This document shows, one piece after another, positions 39,208-49,281 of a stretch of 64,000 nt of DNA (positions are counted from its first letter, which is position 1; each line of letters begins with the position of its first letter). The notes below the pieces were generated by a model, which was given only the letters and a program-made list of their open reading frames with translations, did not search any database and was not told where the DNA came from. A program made the position numbers and the translations under genes. Origin of the DNA: CAZBJJ01 sp964492245 (GTDB lineage: Bacteria > Spirochaetota > Spirochaetia > Treponematales > Breznakiellaceae). The stretch covers positions 16,787-80,786 of the forward strand of contig CAZBJJ010000003.1 in NCBI GenBank assembly GCA_964492245.1, read 5' to 3'.

Positions 39208-39693
39208 TTAAGCCTGATTATAGAGCTGGTCTATATCGGGCTCCTTTACAATATAGACAGAACAGGTGGAATTGACCAGCACTTCCCGGTGAGACTGCGA
39301 AATAATGTCGCGGGGATTGCGGTCATTTTCCCAACCGCCCAAAAGAATTAGGTCTATATCGAGCTCTCGGGCAAGGGTTAAAATTTCGGTACAGACCGCC
39401 CCCTTGCGCAGAAATTTATCTATCTGTACGCCCCGTTTTTCGGCCAGCTCTTCCACATAATCCAAATAGCGTTCGCCATTGGCCTGCAAGCTATCTTCAA
39501 ACTCCTCGCTTTCGTCGGACACAAATATTTTACTCATGGCCAATTGACGAATTGTAGCGGTATCTACCACGTAGGTAGCAGCTAGCGAACAATCGTACTG
39601 CTTTGCCATGACAATAGCACACTTTGCCGCATCAATTGAGGCCTGCGAGCCCGTAACAGCGACAAGTAATTTAGAAAACAGGGGAACACTCAC
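39208..39693 (-). CDS. Universal stress protein family (UspA)
   Basis: A 161-residue UspA-fold protein: FSKLLVAVTGSQASIDAA at the start, then helices, and IDLILLGGWENDRN with VLVNSTCSVYIVKEP at the end. The ATP-binding pattern G-x2-G-x9-G-S/T is not kept (GGWENDRNPRDII...), so it is probably of the non-ATP-binding class. It starts with GTG overlapping the stop of the V-ATPase D subunit gene as GTGA, so it is translated with the ATPase, suggesting a link with energy state. Confidence 0.88.
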   Translation of the reverse strand: MSVPLFSKLLVAVTGSQASIDAAKCAIVMAKQYDCSLAATYVVDTATIRQLAMSKIFVSDESEEFEDSLQANGERYLDYVEELAEKRGVQIDKFLRKGAVCTEILTLARELDIDLILLGGWENDRNPRDIISQSHREVLVNSTCSVYIVKEPDIDQLYNQA

Positions 39694-40313
39694 GATAGTC
39701 CAGCCTTCTTCTTAAGTAATTTAGCGGTGAATATTGATTCCCTTTCCCGCTCTTCGAGGGAGGATTCAATATAATCCAGGGTTTCTTCTGCCACAGGGAT
39801 AACAAGCTTATCCAAGGCATTTACCCTGCGCTGTGTCTTACGCACTTCGCGCGCTAGACGCAGGGCCACTGCACGCACCGTAGCCATTTCGGTTAAGGTC
39901 TGCAACAGTGCAAAAAATTCTATCACGGTTTCATCGCATTCGGCAAACGATTTTGATGGCGAATATTTTAATTCCAGCTTTGGCAGGCGAACTTCCAAAC
40001 TCGGTAGATGCATACCGGCAACCGTCTCCCGCTTTTCCCTTAGGTCATAATCGTAATGCACCGATCGAGAAATATCTCGGGCCTTTACCCGCCCAAGATT
40101 GATTAGCATTTTTTTTAAGGCAGGATAGGCGCTGGCCACCCGATCATCAATTTGCATTTCTAAAAGCTTTACCCGCTCAATGCTGCGCATAAGCTCCATA
40201 ACTAAAATTTCGCGCTTCTGGTCTAAGAGCTCATAGCCCTCGCGCGCAGTGGTAAGGCGTTCCTTTGTTCGCAGGAGATTGCTTTTAGTGGGTGCTATCT
40301 GCTCACGCGCCAT
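39690..40313 (-). CDS. atpD: V/A-type ATPase subunit D (central rotor shaft)
   Basis: A 207-residue coiled-coil subunit forming the central shaft between the A3B3 head and the membrane ring. It starts IAPTKSNLLRTKERL, a family signature, and ends with the C-terminal helix KTQRRVNALDKLVIPV. Length is normal. It begins 9 nt after atpB and overlaps usp. Confidence 0.94.
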   Translation of the reverse strand: MAREQIAPTKSNLLRTKERLTTAREGYELLDQKREILVMELMRSIERVKLLEMQIDDRVASAYPALKKMLINLGRVKARDISRSVHYDYDLREKRETVAGMHLPSLEVRLPKLELKYSPSKSFAECDETVIEFFALLQTLTEMATVRAVALRLAREVRKTQRRVNALDKLVIPVAEETLDYIESSLEERERESIFTAKLLKKKAGLS

Positions 40314-40322
40314 AATTCTTCC

Positions 40323-41747
40323 TTACGAGGCCCGGTGCCCCAGATATTTTTCGACAAACTCATCCTTAATGCGCAAGAGGTCTTCGCGGGGCAGGAAGCC
40401 AAGACATTCCCAGCCCAGCTCCAGGGTGCGCTCTATACTGCGTTCTTCGAATTCGCCCTGGCTTAAAAACTTTTTTTCGAACATTTCGCCAAAGGCCAAA
40501 TAGCGTTTATCGCTCTGCGACAGTTCCTCTTCGCCAATAATCGAGGCAAGATTTCGTATGTTCTTTACCTTCGAATAGGCGGCAAAAAGTTGGCTAGAGA
40601 CATCCTTGTGGTCTTCGCGCGTCATGCCCTCGCCGATGCCGTCCTTCATTAAGCGCGAAAGACTGGGCAGGCCGGCCACCGGTGGGTAGACGCCCCGCTG
40701 AGCAAGTTCGCGCTCTAGTACAATCTGGCCCTCGGTTATATAGCCGGTAAGATCGGGAATGGGATGGCTGATGTCGTCGCTGGGCATAGTAAGAATGGGA
40801 ATTTGGGTGATAGAGCCATTTGAGCCTTCAATTTTTCCTGCCCTTTCGTAAAGGCTGGCTAAATCTGAATACAGATAACCTGGATAGCCTTTTCGCGAGG
40901 GGACCTCGCCCCGAATGGAGGAGACCTCCCGCAGTGCTTCGCAGTAATTGGTCATATCGGTCATAATTACCAGAACCTGCTTATCTTGCTCGAAGGCCAG
41001 GTATTCGGCGGCGGTTAAGGCACAGCGTGGCGCAATTAAACGCTCAATTGATGGGGCGTCGGCCAAGGAGAGAAAGACCACGACGTTGGAGAGCACACCA
41101 GATTTCTCGAAGCTGTCGAGGAAGAAGCGGGCCACATCGTATTTTACCCCCATGGCGCAGAAGACGATAACAAAGTTGTCATCGGCTGCAGTTTCACTGC
41201 CGGTAATGTCGCCCCCTGTCCCATCTAAATGGCGTATTTTTGCCTGACGCACAATCTGTGCAGCTAGCCGGTTGTGGGCAAGACCGTTACCGCTAAAAAT
41301 GGGCAGCTTTTGCCCCCGAATAAGCGTATTCATGCCATCAATTGCCGAAATCCCCGTCTGAATAAAATCGCGCGGATAGGTTCTGGCCCATGGATTTATG
41401 GGAAGCCCATTTACATCTAAAAAGGTAGAGGAAAAAATATCGCCATAGCCATCGGTGGGGCGCCCAAGTCCATCGAAAACCCGACCTAAAAGCCCAGGGC
41501 CCACGCGCAACTCCATGGGGCGGCCCAGAAATTCCAGCCGGCTGTCGTCCGCACTCAGGCCCGAAGAATTGCCAAAAATTTGAACCACCGCAAAATCTTC
41601 GCTAATATCCACAATGCGGCCCAGACGGCGCCCCCCATCTCGACCATATACGGCAACTGTCTCGCCAAAACTTGCGCCATCGCTGCGTTTTGTAATTACT
41701 ACGGGCCCCTCGATATGGTTGAGCCCCTGATATTCTACACCTATCAT
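40323..41747 (-). CDS. atpB: V/A-type ATPase subunit B
   Basis: A 474-residue non-catalytic nucleotide-binding subunit of the A3B3 head. Recognised by [42 protein letters not shown] (P-loop degenerate, as expected for B), [16 protein letters not shown] and [16 protein letters not shown]. The start overlaps the atpA stop (ATGA). Confidence 0.97.
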   Translation of the reverse strand: MIGVEYQGLNHIEGPVVITKRSDGASFGETVAVYGRDGGRRLGRIVDISEDFAVVQIFGNSSGLSADDSRLEFLGRPMELRVGPGLLGRVFDGLGRPTDGYGDIFSSTFLDVNGLPINPWARTYPRDFIQTGISAIDGMNTLIRGQKLPIFSGNGLAHNRLAAQIVRQAKIRHLDGTGGDITGSETAADDNFVIVFCAMGVKYDVARFFLDSFEKSGVLSNVVVFLSLADAPSIERLIAPRCALTAAEYLAFEQDKQVLVIMTDMTNYCEALREVSSIRGEVPSRKGYPGYLYSDLASLYERAGKIEGSNGSITQIPILTMPSDDISHPIPDLTGYITEGQIVLERELAQRGVYPPVAGLPSLSRLMKDGIGEGMTREDHKDVSSQLFAAYSKVKNIRNLASIIGEEELSQSDKRYLAFGEMFEKKFLSQGEFEERSIERTLELGWECLGFLPREDLLRIKDEFVEKYLGHRAS

Positions 41748-43603
41748 TCCTGTTCCTTAACGCGGTAAAACCGCTGTATCTCGTCGAAGGCCGCCTTAAG
41801 CTCCTGCTCGAAGAGCTCAAGTTTTTCTAATTCATCATTGCCAACCGTGTTTTTTAAACGGGCCAGGCGCTCCACAATGGGCAGTGAGGTTATTTTAATT
41901 AAGGGGGCCCCCAACTGAATTAAGTCCAGAGCCCGCTCGTGAAACTGCATAATAAGCTCTAAAATGCGCACCTGCCTTTTTGGCACACAGTACATGTCGA
42001 CCTCGTCGAAAGAGTTTTGTTGCAAAAAGCCGTTTTTAACCAGCTCCGCGCTTACCAGCACAATGCGCTGGTCGTCGGGCAGGGCATCGGGCCCAATGAG
42101 CCGCACAATTTCCGATAGGCGTTCATCGCGTTTTAACAGGTCCAAGGCCCCCTGGCGCGTTACTGCCCATTGCGGGTCAATTTTTTCCCACCAGGAACGC
42201 ACTTCCTCGGCGTATTCGGAGTAGCTTTCTATCCAGCCAACTGCCGGATAGTGGCGCGCATTGGCCAATTCGCGGTCCAAGGCCCAAAAACAGCGAATAA
42301 AACGCTTGGTGTGCTGGGTAACTGGCTCGGAAAAATCGCCACCAGGGGGAGAAACCGCCCCAATAATCGAAATTGAGCCCAGGGGCCCATTGCAGGTTTG
42401 CACGCGCCCAGCGCGCTCGTAGAATTCGGCAAGCCGTGTGGGAAGATAGGCGGGAAAGCCCTCCTCCGCAGGCATCTCTTCCATGCGCCCCGAGAGCTCG
42501 CGCAGGGCCTCGGCCCAGCGGCTGGTGGAATCGGCCATAATAGCCACATGGTAGCCCATATCGCGGTAATATTCGGCAAGGCTTACCCCTGTGTAAATCG
42601 ACACCTCGCGCGCCGCCACCGGCATATTTGAAGTATTGGCAATAAGAATTGTGCGCTCCATAAGCGAGCGCCCAGTGCGCGGGTCTATTAATTCGGGGAA
42701 CTCTCGCAATACATCGGTCATCTCGTTGCCCCGCTCACCACAGCCAATATATACAATGACATCGGCATCGCACCACTTTGCAATTGAGTGCTGGGTCATT
42801 GTCTTTCCAGTGCCGAATCCGCCGGGAATGGCCGCCGTACCGCCCTTGGAAAGCGGAAAGAAAAGATCGATAACGCGCAAACCGGTAATAAGGGGCTCGT
42901 CGGGAATAAGTTTTTGCTTAACAGGCCGAGCCTTCCGCACCGGCCACCACTGGGCCATAGAAATAGATTGCCCACTACTTGTGCGGGCAATTTCGTCGAA
43001 GACCCGGTACTCGCCCGCCCCAGCCAAAAAGACCAGCTTTTCGCCCTCTGTGCTCTGGCCAAGTGCATTCTCGCCGGCAAGTCTATCCTCGCCGGTAAAA
43101 CCCAGACTTGGAGGCACTAAAATGCGGCAGGTAAGCGAGGCAGTCTCGACCACGCTCCCCAGTAAAAGGCCATCAGTTATAAAGACATCCTCTCCAGAAG
43201 CAAGCTTATCTGCAAGCTCGCCATTGGGTGTAAAGGGCCAGAGCTTGGCCGTATCCAATTTATCGCCCTGCACCCCTGGCTGTAAAAAAGCTCCACTGGA
43301 TTCATACAGCGAGCGCAGGGGGCGCTGAATACCATCGTAAATGGTGCCAATAAGGCCGGGACCCAAGAGCACCGAAAGCGGCCTACCGCTGGAATATATT
43401 GGATCTCCGGGCATAAGACCAGTGTTCTCTTCGTAGACCTGAATTATAGCATCGCTAGCTTCCAGGCGCACAATTTCGCCAATAAGTCGCTTCGGGCCAA
43501 CCTCTACCACATCGTATAGGCCAAGGTTCCCAAGGCCAGTGCCCCGAATAATAGGTCCACTTACCCGACTTACCCTTCCACTTCTCTCTTTTGAATCAGT
43601 CAT
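41744..43603 (-). CDS. atpA: V/A-type ATPase catalytic subunit A
   Basis: A 619-residue catalytic subunit that hydrolyses or makes ATP. The P-loop is [32 protein letters not shown] and [20 protein letters not shown] carry the catalytic Glu and the arginine environment. The long non-homologous insert typical of A subunits (about residues 110-190) is present. Overlaps subunit E by 8 bp and subunit B by 4 bp. Confidence 0.97.
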   Translation of the reverse strand: MTDSKERSGRVSRVSGPIIRGTGLGNLGLYDVVEVGPKRLIGEIVRLEASDAIIQVYEENTGLMPGDPIYSSGRPLSVLLGPGLIGTIYDGIQRPLRSLYESSGAFLQPGVQGDKLDTAKLWPFTPNGELADKLASGEDVFITDGLLLGSVVETASLTCRILVPPSLGFTGEDRLAGENALGQSTEGEKLVFLAGAGEYRVFDEIARTSSGQSISMAQWWPVRKARPVKQKLIPDEPLITGLRVIDLFFPLSKGGTAAIPGGFGTGKTMTQHSIAKWCDADVIVYIGCGERGNEMTDVLREFPELIDPRTGRSLMERTILIANTSNMPVAAREVSIYTGVSLAEYYRDMGYHVAIMADSTSRWAEALRELSGRMEEMPAEEGFPAYLPTRLAEFYERAGRVQTCNGPLGSISIIGAVSPPGGDFSEPVTQHTKRFIRCFWALDRELANARHYPAVGWIESYSEYAEEVRSWWEKIDPQWAVTRQGALDLLKRDERLSEIVRLIGPDALPDDQRIVLVSAELVKNGFLQQNSFDEVDMYCVPKRQVRILELIMQFHERALDLIQLGAPLIKITSLPIVERLARLKNTVGNDELEKLELFEQELKAAFDEIQRFYRVKEQE

Positions 43604-44204
43604 TTAAAACCTCTTCCCCCAAAAGAGCTGTGGCCAGTTCCGCTCTTTTTTCACTCATAAAACCCTGGGCAATTTCTTCTATTGATGTACGAAATCGAAT
43701 GCCATTGGCTAAAATTAAAAGAGCTGGCCAGGGGGATATATTCGCTTCTAAGCTCGTTTTTTCTATTGGCAGGCTGATAGCTTTAAGCAGCCCATCTAAC
43801 TCGTCTTGCTCCAGACCAAAGGCCTGGACCTGCACTGCCCCTCCTTGTTTTTGCAGGGCGGGCAAAAATCTTTGTACTTCCTGTTTTAATAGACGCAATA
43901 TTTTTTGCCGATCGAGGGAGTTTAAAAATGTATTCATTGCCTTATTCAGACTCGTTTTTGCAAATTCGCTGCGAAGCCGCCGCTTATCCAAAGGAATATG
44001 GCCGATAATTTCATCAGTTTTTTCTTTTGTCTCTGCCTCTATGCGCTTAGACAATTTTACAATATCGCGATCGGCCCTTGCCAACCAGCGTTCGCGCGTC
44101 TTGGCTATATCGACATCGGCATTGCGCAATATTTTATCGGCCTTTTTGCGGGCATCGTCGAGAATTTCTCGATCCAGCGTATCGGTAGACCTAATTTCTT
44201 CCAT
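43596..44204 (-). CDS. atpE: V/A-type ATPase subunit E (peripheral stalk)
   Basis: A 202-residue subunit: a long N-terminal helix rich in Lys, Arg and Glu ([20 protein letters not shown]) that pairs with subunit G, and a C-terminal globular part ([19 protein letters not shown]) binding the head. Position between F and A fits the family operon. Sequence conservation of E is low, so the assignment rests on length, helix pattern and operon place. Confidence 0.85.
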   Translation of the reverse strand: MEEIRSTDTLDREILDDARKKADKILRNADVDIAKTRERWLARADRDIVKLSKRIEAETKEKTDEIIGHIPLDKRRLRSEFAKTSLNKAMNTFLNSLDRQKILRLLKQEVQRFLPALQKQGGAVQVQAFGLEQDELDGLLKAISLPIEKTSLEANISPWPALLILANGIRFRTSIEEIAQGFMSEKRAELATALLGEEVLND

Positions 44205-44234
44205 ATAACTTCCTATTTAACCATGCCATTTCGG

Positions 44235-44612
44235 CTATACCTGTACACCAATTGCCTCGCGAATAACATCGACCAAGGTCTTTCTGCCACTTACCCGACC
44301 CATAAGCCCCGGAATTTCGACGACAATGGGGTATTCGCCCGACATCTGCCAAGCCTCTAGCTCCTCGCCCAAACTATCTGCCAATTCTTCGGTCATGATG
44401 AGCATTCGGCAATCGCCAATATCGCTGGGTATGTCGGTGTCGCGATGCCCCATGCCCCCAGGTATTACTGCGCCCAGCTCCTCGTGCCAGGAGCGAGTAA
44501 GCCGCCTAAAGACGTACAGGGCCTCTTCTGCATTGGCCACTGCCGAACCCCGAATGCCAATTAAATTAAAGGCTGTTACCAATTCGGGTTCGGCAATTAC
44601 ATAGTATTGCAC
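44235..44612 (-). CDS. atpF: V/A-type ATPase subunit F
   Basis: A 125-residue subunit of the rotor that modulates ATP hydrolysis. It begins YYVIAEPELVTAFNLIGIRG and contains CRMLIMTEELADSL and YPIVVEIPG, all typical. It starts with GTG directly after the K stop codon. Confidence 0.9.
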   Translation of the reverse strand: MQYYVIAEPELVTAFNLIGIRGSAVANAEEALYVFRRLTRSWHEELGAVIPGGMGHRDTDIPSDIGDCRMLIMTEELADSLGEELEAWQMSGEYPIVVEIPGLMGRVSGRKTLVDVIREAIGVQV

Positions 44613-44939
44613 CTATATAAGCAGAATAAAAAGCGCCACGAGGAAGCCCCAAAGACAGATGCCCTCGGCTAGACCGGCATAGGGCAGGGCCTTTCCAGAA
44701 AGGTCTGGGTTTTCGCTCATTGCGCCCATTGCGGCAGCCCCAATGCGACCAACGGCCATGCCGCCGGCAATACAGGAGATACCAACCGACAGGGCGGCAG
44801 CAAAGTATTTCCAAACTGATGTCTGATCGCTTTGCTCAGTTTTAACCTCTTGAGCATCGCTGGCCACCTCTTGGGCGCCAACAAAAACGAGACACGAAAC
44901 TGAGAGTACGAGAGCAAGGGCAAAGATGCGTACTTTCAT
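44613..44939 (-). CDS. atpK: V/A-type ATPase membrane ring subunit K
   Basis: A 108-residue proteolipid with a signal-peptide-like N-terminus (to about residue 22), a short acidic linker and two transmembrane helices: SVGISCIAGGMAVGRIGAAA and GLAEGICLWGFLVALFILLI. The ion-binding Glu is in LAEGI. No Gln or Ser ligand set typical of sodium-binding rings is evident, so protons are the likelier ion; this is weak inference. Start overlaps the I subunit stop (ATGA). Confidence 0.92.
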   Translation of the reverse strand: MKVRIFALALVLSVSCLVFVGAQEVASDAQEVKTEQSDQTSVWKYFAAALSVGISCIAGGMAVGRIGAAAMGAMSENPDLSGKALPYAGLAEGICLWGFLVALFILLI

Positions 44940-46945
44940 AGGGAGACCTCCTTGCGAAACCGGAATGGATCGAACTCAATGCCGGTATCGGTAAAAAATT
45001 TACTAAAAAATTCATAATATTGTAGTCGAACTACTTGAATTGCAACAATTAAGCCCTCGAGGACAATAATAACCGTATTGCCCAAGAACATGACCAAAAA
45101 CGAGTACAGGGGCCCGAGGGTTTCGGATCCGGCCACCATATTGGCCAGGGTAAACACAATAAAGGAGAGCACCGCATGCGAAAGAGCAAAGGCACCCACG
45201 CGCAAAAAACTTACCGAATTTGACACATAGGAGGAGACCGATTCCAGAATTTCGACAAAGCCCTCCATGGCAAAGGTTAAAAAGCCGTGCTCAAAGACCG
45301 GACGCACCCCCGTAAACAGGCGCCACCAGACATGACCGGTGACCAAGAAAAATAATGGCAGGCCAAAACCAAAGACATCCCACAGACCAATGCCAAAGCC
45401 AAGCAGGACGCGTACCGCTAGGCCCACTGCCCACCAAAAAAAGAGGGCACCGGAAAGACCAGTCTTAGAAAACAGGGCATCGTCTACTTTTTTTTGGTTT
45501 AAAAGATTTAATATATTGATAATCAAGCCAATCGAATTGAGTAAAATACCCACGGCAATGGTGAAGCCAAAAAATACAAAGAGCCTATCCATATTGCCCT
45601 TTTCCGGCATCAGGCTAATTATTCTATCCATCTCGTGCCCCGTTAAAAGCCCAGTAATAAAACGAGTGGGGCGCACTAAAAGGTGCTCGTTGGCAAAGAC
45701 CTCGCCATTGAGCAGGCCAATGCACATAGAGCTAATTCCCACCCCCTTAAGCGGGGCAGAAAAACGAGAAAAGCCACCAAAAAACGGCAGGCTCTTGCGG
45801 GCGGTTAAAAAGCCCAAAAGCAAGAGGACAAAGCCCTGCCCCACATCGCCAAACATAAGCCCAAAGAGCAGAACAAAGGAAAAGGCCACAAAGGGGGTGG
45901 GATCTATATTGCCATACAGCGGGGCGCCATAGGAAAAGACCATGCGAATAAAGCCCCCAACAAAGCCACCGTGCTCTATAGACACCGGCACCTTTTCCTT
46001 TCCGCTGGCGACCCCTTTTCTCTCTTCGGGTTCCCGGGCCACAATGGCCACCCGCCCCTCGGTAAGCTCTTCTAAGGCCTTTACCGCTTCCTCCTGCTTG
46101 GCAGCAGGCATCCAGCCCGAAAGCCGGCAGGCACTTGCCGTAGACTGCAAATGGGAACGCAGCTCCTTAATTTCTAAGCTCATCTTGCTCGAGGCTGCCA
46201 ATCTGCGCAGATCCGAAGCATATTCCTTTTTTAAGTTTTCCTTGCTGCTCGCCAATTCCTCTTCCCGGCTGTGCACCTGTTCTAACCGTTCTTTTAAGCC
46301 ATCTAAAAGCTCATCGGGGATGCCGGTAAAATCTTGGGGCACCGAAATAGGCACAAAGCCTACCCGTTTGAGCTCGCTATCCAAGGCAAAACGACCCTTG
46401 CGCGAAGAGGCAGCCAAGACCCTATCGCCCTCGCCCAAGGAGACTAAAACAGCCCTATCGCCCAAGGAACTCTGGGCCTCTTCGCGGTGCCGTGCATCGA
46501 GACGACCAATGCGAAGGGCCATATAGGAAAGCTGGTCAAAATCGGCAAAGGGGGCCTTTAGTTTTTCGAAGGCTGCCGCCTCTGCCACTGCCTCGCTAAG
46601 CTTTTCGCCCTCTTCGCGATTGGCAATTTCGTCTTTGCGGTGGCTGTCGATAAGGGTTTGTATTCGCCGCAAAAGCTCAATATCTTCATCAGTTAGGAGC
46701 TCGGTATCCTCACCTATCTCCCCTTCTAAATTGATGGCCAGCCAGCGCGCAAGGTCCTCTATATCGCTATACCGCTTTTTGGCCTCTTCTAGGGCCTTTA
46801 CGTCTTCGCTATCTACCTGCCCATCCTGCCGCATTTCGTGCGTAAAATGAATGAGGGATTTTTTACCAAACCAGGCAAGCACAGAATCTAAATCTCGCTC
46901 AAGTACGGTAAATTCAAGATGCCTCATTTTATGTGGGCGTAACAT
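44936..46945 (-). CDS. atpI: V/A-type ATPase subunit I
   Basis: A 669-residue subunit forming the ion half-channels. Start at 46945 (MLRPHKMRHLEFTVLERDL), overlapping the C stop as TGATG. The N-terminal half (1 to about 330) is cytosolic with coiled coils (LEQVHSREEELASSKENLKK); the C-terminal half has about 8 transmembrane segments, including GYAPLYG-like SYGAPLYGNIDPTPF and the conserved SFLRVGAFALSHAVLS with the functional Arg. Confidence 0.93.
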   Translation of the reverse strand: MLRPHKMRHLEFTVLERDLDSVLAWFGKKSLIHFTHEMRQDGQVDSEDVKALEEAKKRYSDIEDLARWLAINLEGEIGEDTELLTDEDIELLRRIQTLIDSHRKDEIANREEGEKLSEAVAEAAAFEKLKAPFADFDQLSYMALRIGRLDARHREEAQSSLGDRAVLVSLGEGDRVLAASSRKGRFALDSELKRVGFVPISVPQDFTGIPDELLDGLKERLEQVHSREEELASSKENLKKEYASDLRRLAASSKMSLEIKELRSHLQSTASACRLSGWMPAAKQEEAVKALEELTEGRVAIVAREPEERKGVASGKEKVPVSIEHGGFVGGFIRMVFSYGAPLYGNIDPTPFVAFSFVLLFGLMFGDVGQGFVLLLLGFLTARKSLPFFGGFSRFSAPLKGVGISSMCIGLLNGEVFANEHLLVRPTRFITGLLTGHEMDRIISLMPEKGNMDRLFVFFGFTIAVGILLNSIGLIINILNLLNQKKVDDALFSKTGLSGALFFWWAVGLAVRVLLGFGIGLWDVFGFGLPLFFLVTGHVWWRLFTGVRPVFEHGFLTFAMEGFVEILESVSSYVSNSVSFLRVGAFALSHAVLSFIVFTLANMVAGSETLGPLYSFLVMFLGNTVIIVLEGLIVAIQVVRLQYYEFFSKFFTDTGIEFDPFRFRKEVSL

Positions 46946-47949
46946 CAACTGGCCTCCAAGGAATTGAGAACGTCGGCTATGGGCATGCCCAGGGCCAAAC
47001 CCTCTGCTATTGCCGTTAAAACGCCCTCTTCAAATTGTAAAAGGCGAATCCATGCGGCTATGGCGTCTATTGTAAAGGGTTTTTGCCTAAAAAGAAAACG
47101 AGCCCGGTTTGCAAGATGGACGGCGGCCCGATTTTGCACATATACGGGATCAATTTTCCAGAATCTGCCGGCGGCCTCGGTATTTACAAGCTCGCTATAG
47201 GTCCATTTTTCCCAGGCTTCCCGCTCTTCCAGGGGCAGTTGTAAGACCACTAAGGCCTCTTTAATTAAATCTAGCTTTTCGCCATCAATATCAATTAAAT
47301 AGGGACGAATGTCGCTTTCGCCCATATCGTAGTACAGGCGCAAACGCAGGGCCCAAATGGCATTTTTCAATTGAATTTCCTGGCCAATAAGGGCGCGCAG
47401 CGAAAGTTTAGGGCTGCCGGGCAGTGGGGAGATTGCCCGCCACATATGCCGATAATACCAGCGGTCCAGGGCAATTTCCTGGGCCAGCTGGCCCTCGTTT
47501 TTAGATGCATCATCCAAAATCCATGCATAATCGCTACCTGCCAGCATGGCGGGAACATTCGGCCAAAGGGCCCAGCGAATCTGCCCAAAGCGCCCGAGCT
47601 CCGAATGGGGAGGCGCAATTCTATCGCCCACCCTTTGGGCGGCCAAAAGTGTTTTTAACTCCGAAAGCTCCACCGAGCGCAGCAGAGTTACTAAAATAGC
47701 GGGGACCTCGGTCCAAGCAGCAAAAACACGTATAATGGCGTCTAAGCTGCGGTCGATAATGCGCTGTTCAATTTTTGCAGAAAGCTCTTTTTCGGGAACA
47801 TCCAAAGGCTCTGTGGGAAAAAGCAGGCGATCGAAGTCGGCCAGGCGGTTTATCGGTATTAAGCGTTTTTTATCTCTGCCAATAAGGGATTTCCCCGTAA
47901 TGCCACAGGCCTTAGCATAGGCAAAATATAGTGGCCCATTGTTTTCCAT
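46945..47949 (-). CDS. atpC: V/A-type ATPase subunit C
   Basis: A 334-residue all-helical funnel subunit linking the central shaft to the membrane ring. It shows the family patterns YFAYAKACGITGKSLIG near the start and IRPYLIDI plus LEEREAWEKWTY later. Sequence identity is low, so place between G and I and the length (about 330) are the main support. Confidence 0.85.
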   Translation of the reverse strand: MENNGPLYFAYAKACGITGKSLIGRDKKRLIPINRLADFDRLLFPTEPLDVPEKELSAKIEQRIIDRSLDAIIRVFAAWTEVPAILVTLLRSVELSELKTLLAAQRVGDRIAPPHSELGRFGQIRWALWPNVPAMLAGSDYAWILDDASKNEGQLAQEIALDRWYYRHMWRAISPLPGSPKLSLRALIGQEIQLKNAIWALRLRLYYDMGESDIRPYLIDIDGEKLDLIKEALVVLQLPLEEREAWEKWTYSELVNTEAAGRFWKIDPVYVQNRAAVHLANRARFLFRQKPFTIDAIAAWIRLLQFEEGVLTAIAEGLALGMPIADVLNSLEAS

Positions 47950-47951
47950 AT

Positions 47952-48260
47952 TCAGATAGCCCCAAAGAGCAGGGAATTGCAGAGCATATTAAAACTCGTG
48001 CTATCCATACTTCTTTCTGCTAAATTCCTGCGGTATTCCTCTAGGTCTTTTTCGGCCCGACTGCGGGCATCCTGAATTGTCTTTATGCTTTGTGCTTCCA
48101 ATTCTTGGCTGGCCGCGTCGAATCGAGACTGATAGGCATCTCTATGGTACTGGCTGGCTTCGGCAATACGGCGATCTGCCTCTTCCTGTGCGGCTAATAC
48201 CATCTCTGCAGCAGATTTTTCTATACCCAACAAATGGGTTAAAACATCCCGTTCTTCCAT
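47952..48260 (-). CDS. V/A-type ATPase subunit G/H (peripheral stalk)
   Basis: A 102-residue helical protein: VLTHLLGIEKSAAEMVLAA followed by EADRRIAEASQYH, typical of the G/H stalk helix that pairs with E. Two nt before atpC. First ATPase subunit gene of the operon, after ptsN. Confidence 0.8.
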   Translation of the reverse strand: MEERDVLTHLLGIEKSAAEMVLAAQEEADRRIAEASQYHRDAYQSRFDAASQELEAQSIKTIQDARSRAEKDLEEYRRNLAERSMDSTSFNMLCNSLLFGAI

Positions 48261-48268
48261 AGTTTTCT

Positions 48269-48745
48269 CTATATTAAAGAAATTAACATCTCCTCGTATT
48301 TTTTAATAACAGCGTTTGCCTGCGAGGCGTTTTTACTTGCCAATAAGTCGGTGTAAAAAAGCGGATTGTCGAAAAGCTCTGCAAGGCGCTTTAACATGCG
48401 CAGATGGCGCTCGGTGTCTTTTTTAGGTGCAAAAATCATAAACACTAAATGGACCGGCTGATCATCGAGGGCATCGTAGTCTATACCCGAGGAAGAAATA
48501 CCTAAAACCCCACAGACCTCGTCGACAGCATCGCTCTTGCCATGGGGAATGCCAATACCTTTTTTAACCCCCGTAGACATTTTGTCTTCTCGAAGGTGCA
48601 GCGCATCTAAAAGAGCCTGTGTTTTCGTGTTTCCGGTGGCCTGCGAGAAAAAATCGACCAGTTCCTCGAAGACTTCGTCCTTGTCCTCTGCCTCTACATA
48701 TACCTTTATTCTATCTGATGAAAAAATATCGCTAAGTAACACCAT
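48269..48745 (-). CDS. ptsN: PTS EIIA-Ntr (PtsN)
   Basis: A 158-residue type-2 EIIA domain. The start ATG at 48745 has GGAAG upstream. The phosphorylatable His is in KKGIGIPHGKSDAV, and VHLVFMIFAPKKD is typical. PtsN links phosphoenolpyruvate and nitrogen status to regulation, mostly by protein contact. It stands directly before the V-ATPase operon, which suggests a link between PTS phosphorylation and the ATPase. No EIIB or EIIC partner is nearby. Confidence 0.93.
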   Translation of the reverse strand: MVLLSDIFSSDRIKVYVEAEDKDEVFEELVDFFSQATGNTKTQALLDALHLREDKMSTGVKKGIGIPHGKSDAVDEVCGVLGISSSGIDYDALDDQPVHLVFMIFAPKKDTERHLRMLKRLAELFDNPLFYTDLLASKNASQANAVIKKYEEMLISLI

Positions 48746-48759
48746 CGTGCTTCCTATGC

Positions 48760-49131
48760 TCAATTGTCTTGCAAAGAATTTGTGTCGGCTTGGGAATCGC
48801 CGGACAGATCTTCTTTGCCCTCTAATCTGGATTGCAGCCAACCGCTGTCTTCTTCGGCCTGCATTTCGATAGCGCGGACCTCGTTAATAACACTGCGGGG
48901 AGTTCTGTTTACCAGGGCCAGGGAAAGGCTGCCAATTAAAAACAGGGCGCCCAGGATGCTCGTGGTCTTGGTTAGCACATTTCCCGAACGGGAACCAAAG
49001 GCAGAATTGCTACCGCCACCAAAAAGACCGCCAAGGCTGTCGCCATCTTCGCTTTGAATAAGGACCATTAAAACAAGTAAGACGGTAACGATGACAAAGA
49101 CCACTAAAAGCAAAACACTTAAAAAACCCAT
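48760..49131 (-). CDS. secG: Preprotein translocase subunit SecG
   Basis: A 123-residue membrane protein. Two transmembrane segments (about 3-22 and 53-75) flank the signature LIQSEDGDSLGGLFGGGSNS, and SRSGNVLTKTTSILGALFL follows. A C-terminal acidic tail of about 40 residues is longer than in E. coli. SecG assists SecYE in protein export. First gene of the secG-ptsN-ATPase-usp run. Confidence 0.95.
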   Translation of the reverse strand: MGFLSVLLLVVFVIVTVLLVLMVLIQSEDGDSLGGLFGGGSNSAFGSRSGNVLTKTTSILGALFLIGSLSLALVNRTPRSVINEVRAIEMQAEEDSGWLQSRLEGKEDLSGDSQADTNSLQDN

Positions 49132-49185
49132 TTATCTGCCTCTCTATTGATACCATTTAAAATGGAAACAAGAATAATTTCTTTT

Positions 49186-49214
49186 ATTCTATATGTCTAA
49201 GCTTGATAATTCAA
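49186..49214 (-). promoter_or_regulatory. Promoter of the secG-ptsN-ATPase operon
   Basis: Reverse strand: TTGAAT (49209-49214), a 17-nt spacer and TAGAAT (49186-49191). The leader of about 48 nt contains a short palindrome CCATTT-A-AAATGG (49152-49164). Confidence 0.55.
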
Positions 49215-49215
49215 G

Positions 49216-49245
49216 GGGTATGGCGGGCAAATGCCCGCCATACCC
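49216..49245. terminator. Perfect 14-bp hairpin after tpiA
   Basis: GGGTATGGCGGGCA (49216-49229) and its complement (49232-49245) with a 2-nt gap. No U-tract follows. It lies between the tpiA stop and the secG promoter, so it probably ends or stabilises the tpiA mRNA. Confidence 0.65.
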
Positions 49246-49281
49246 TAATGAGAATGCCAAAAGGATTGGCAAAGCTTGCCC

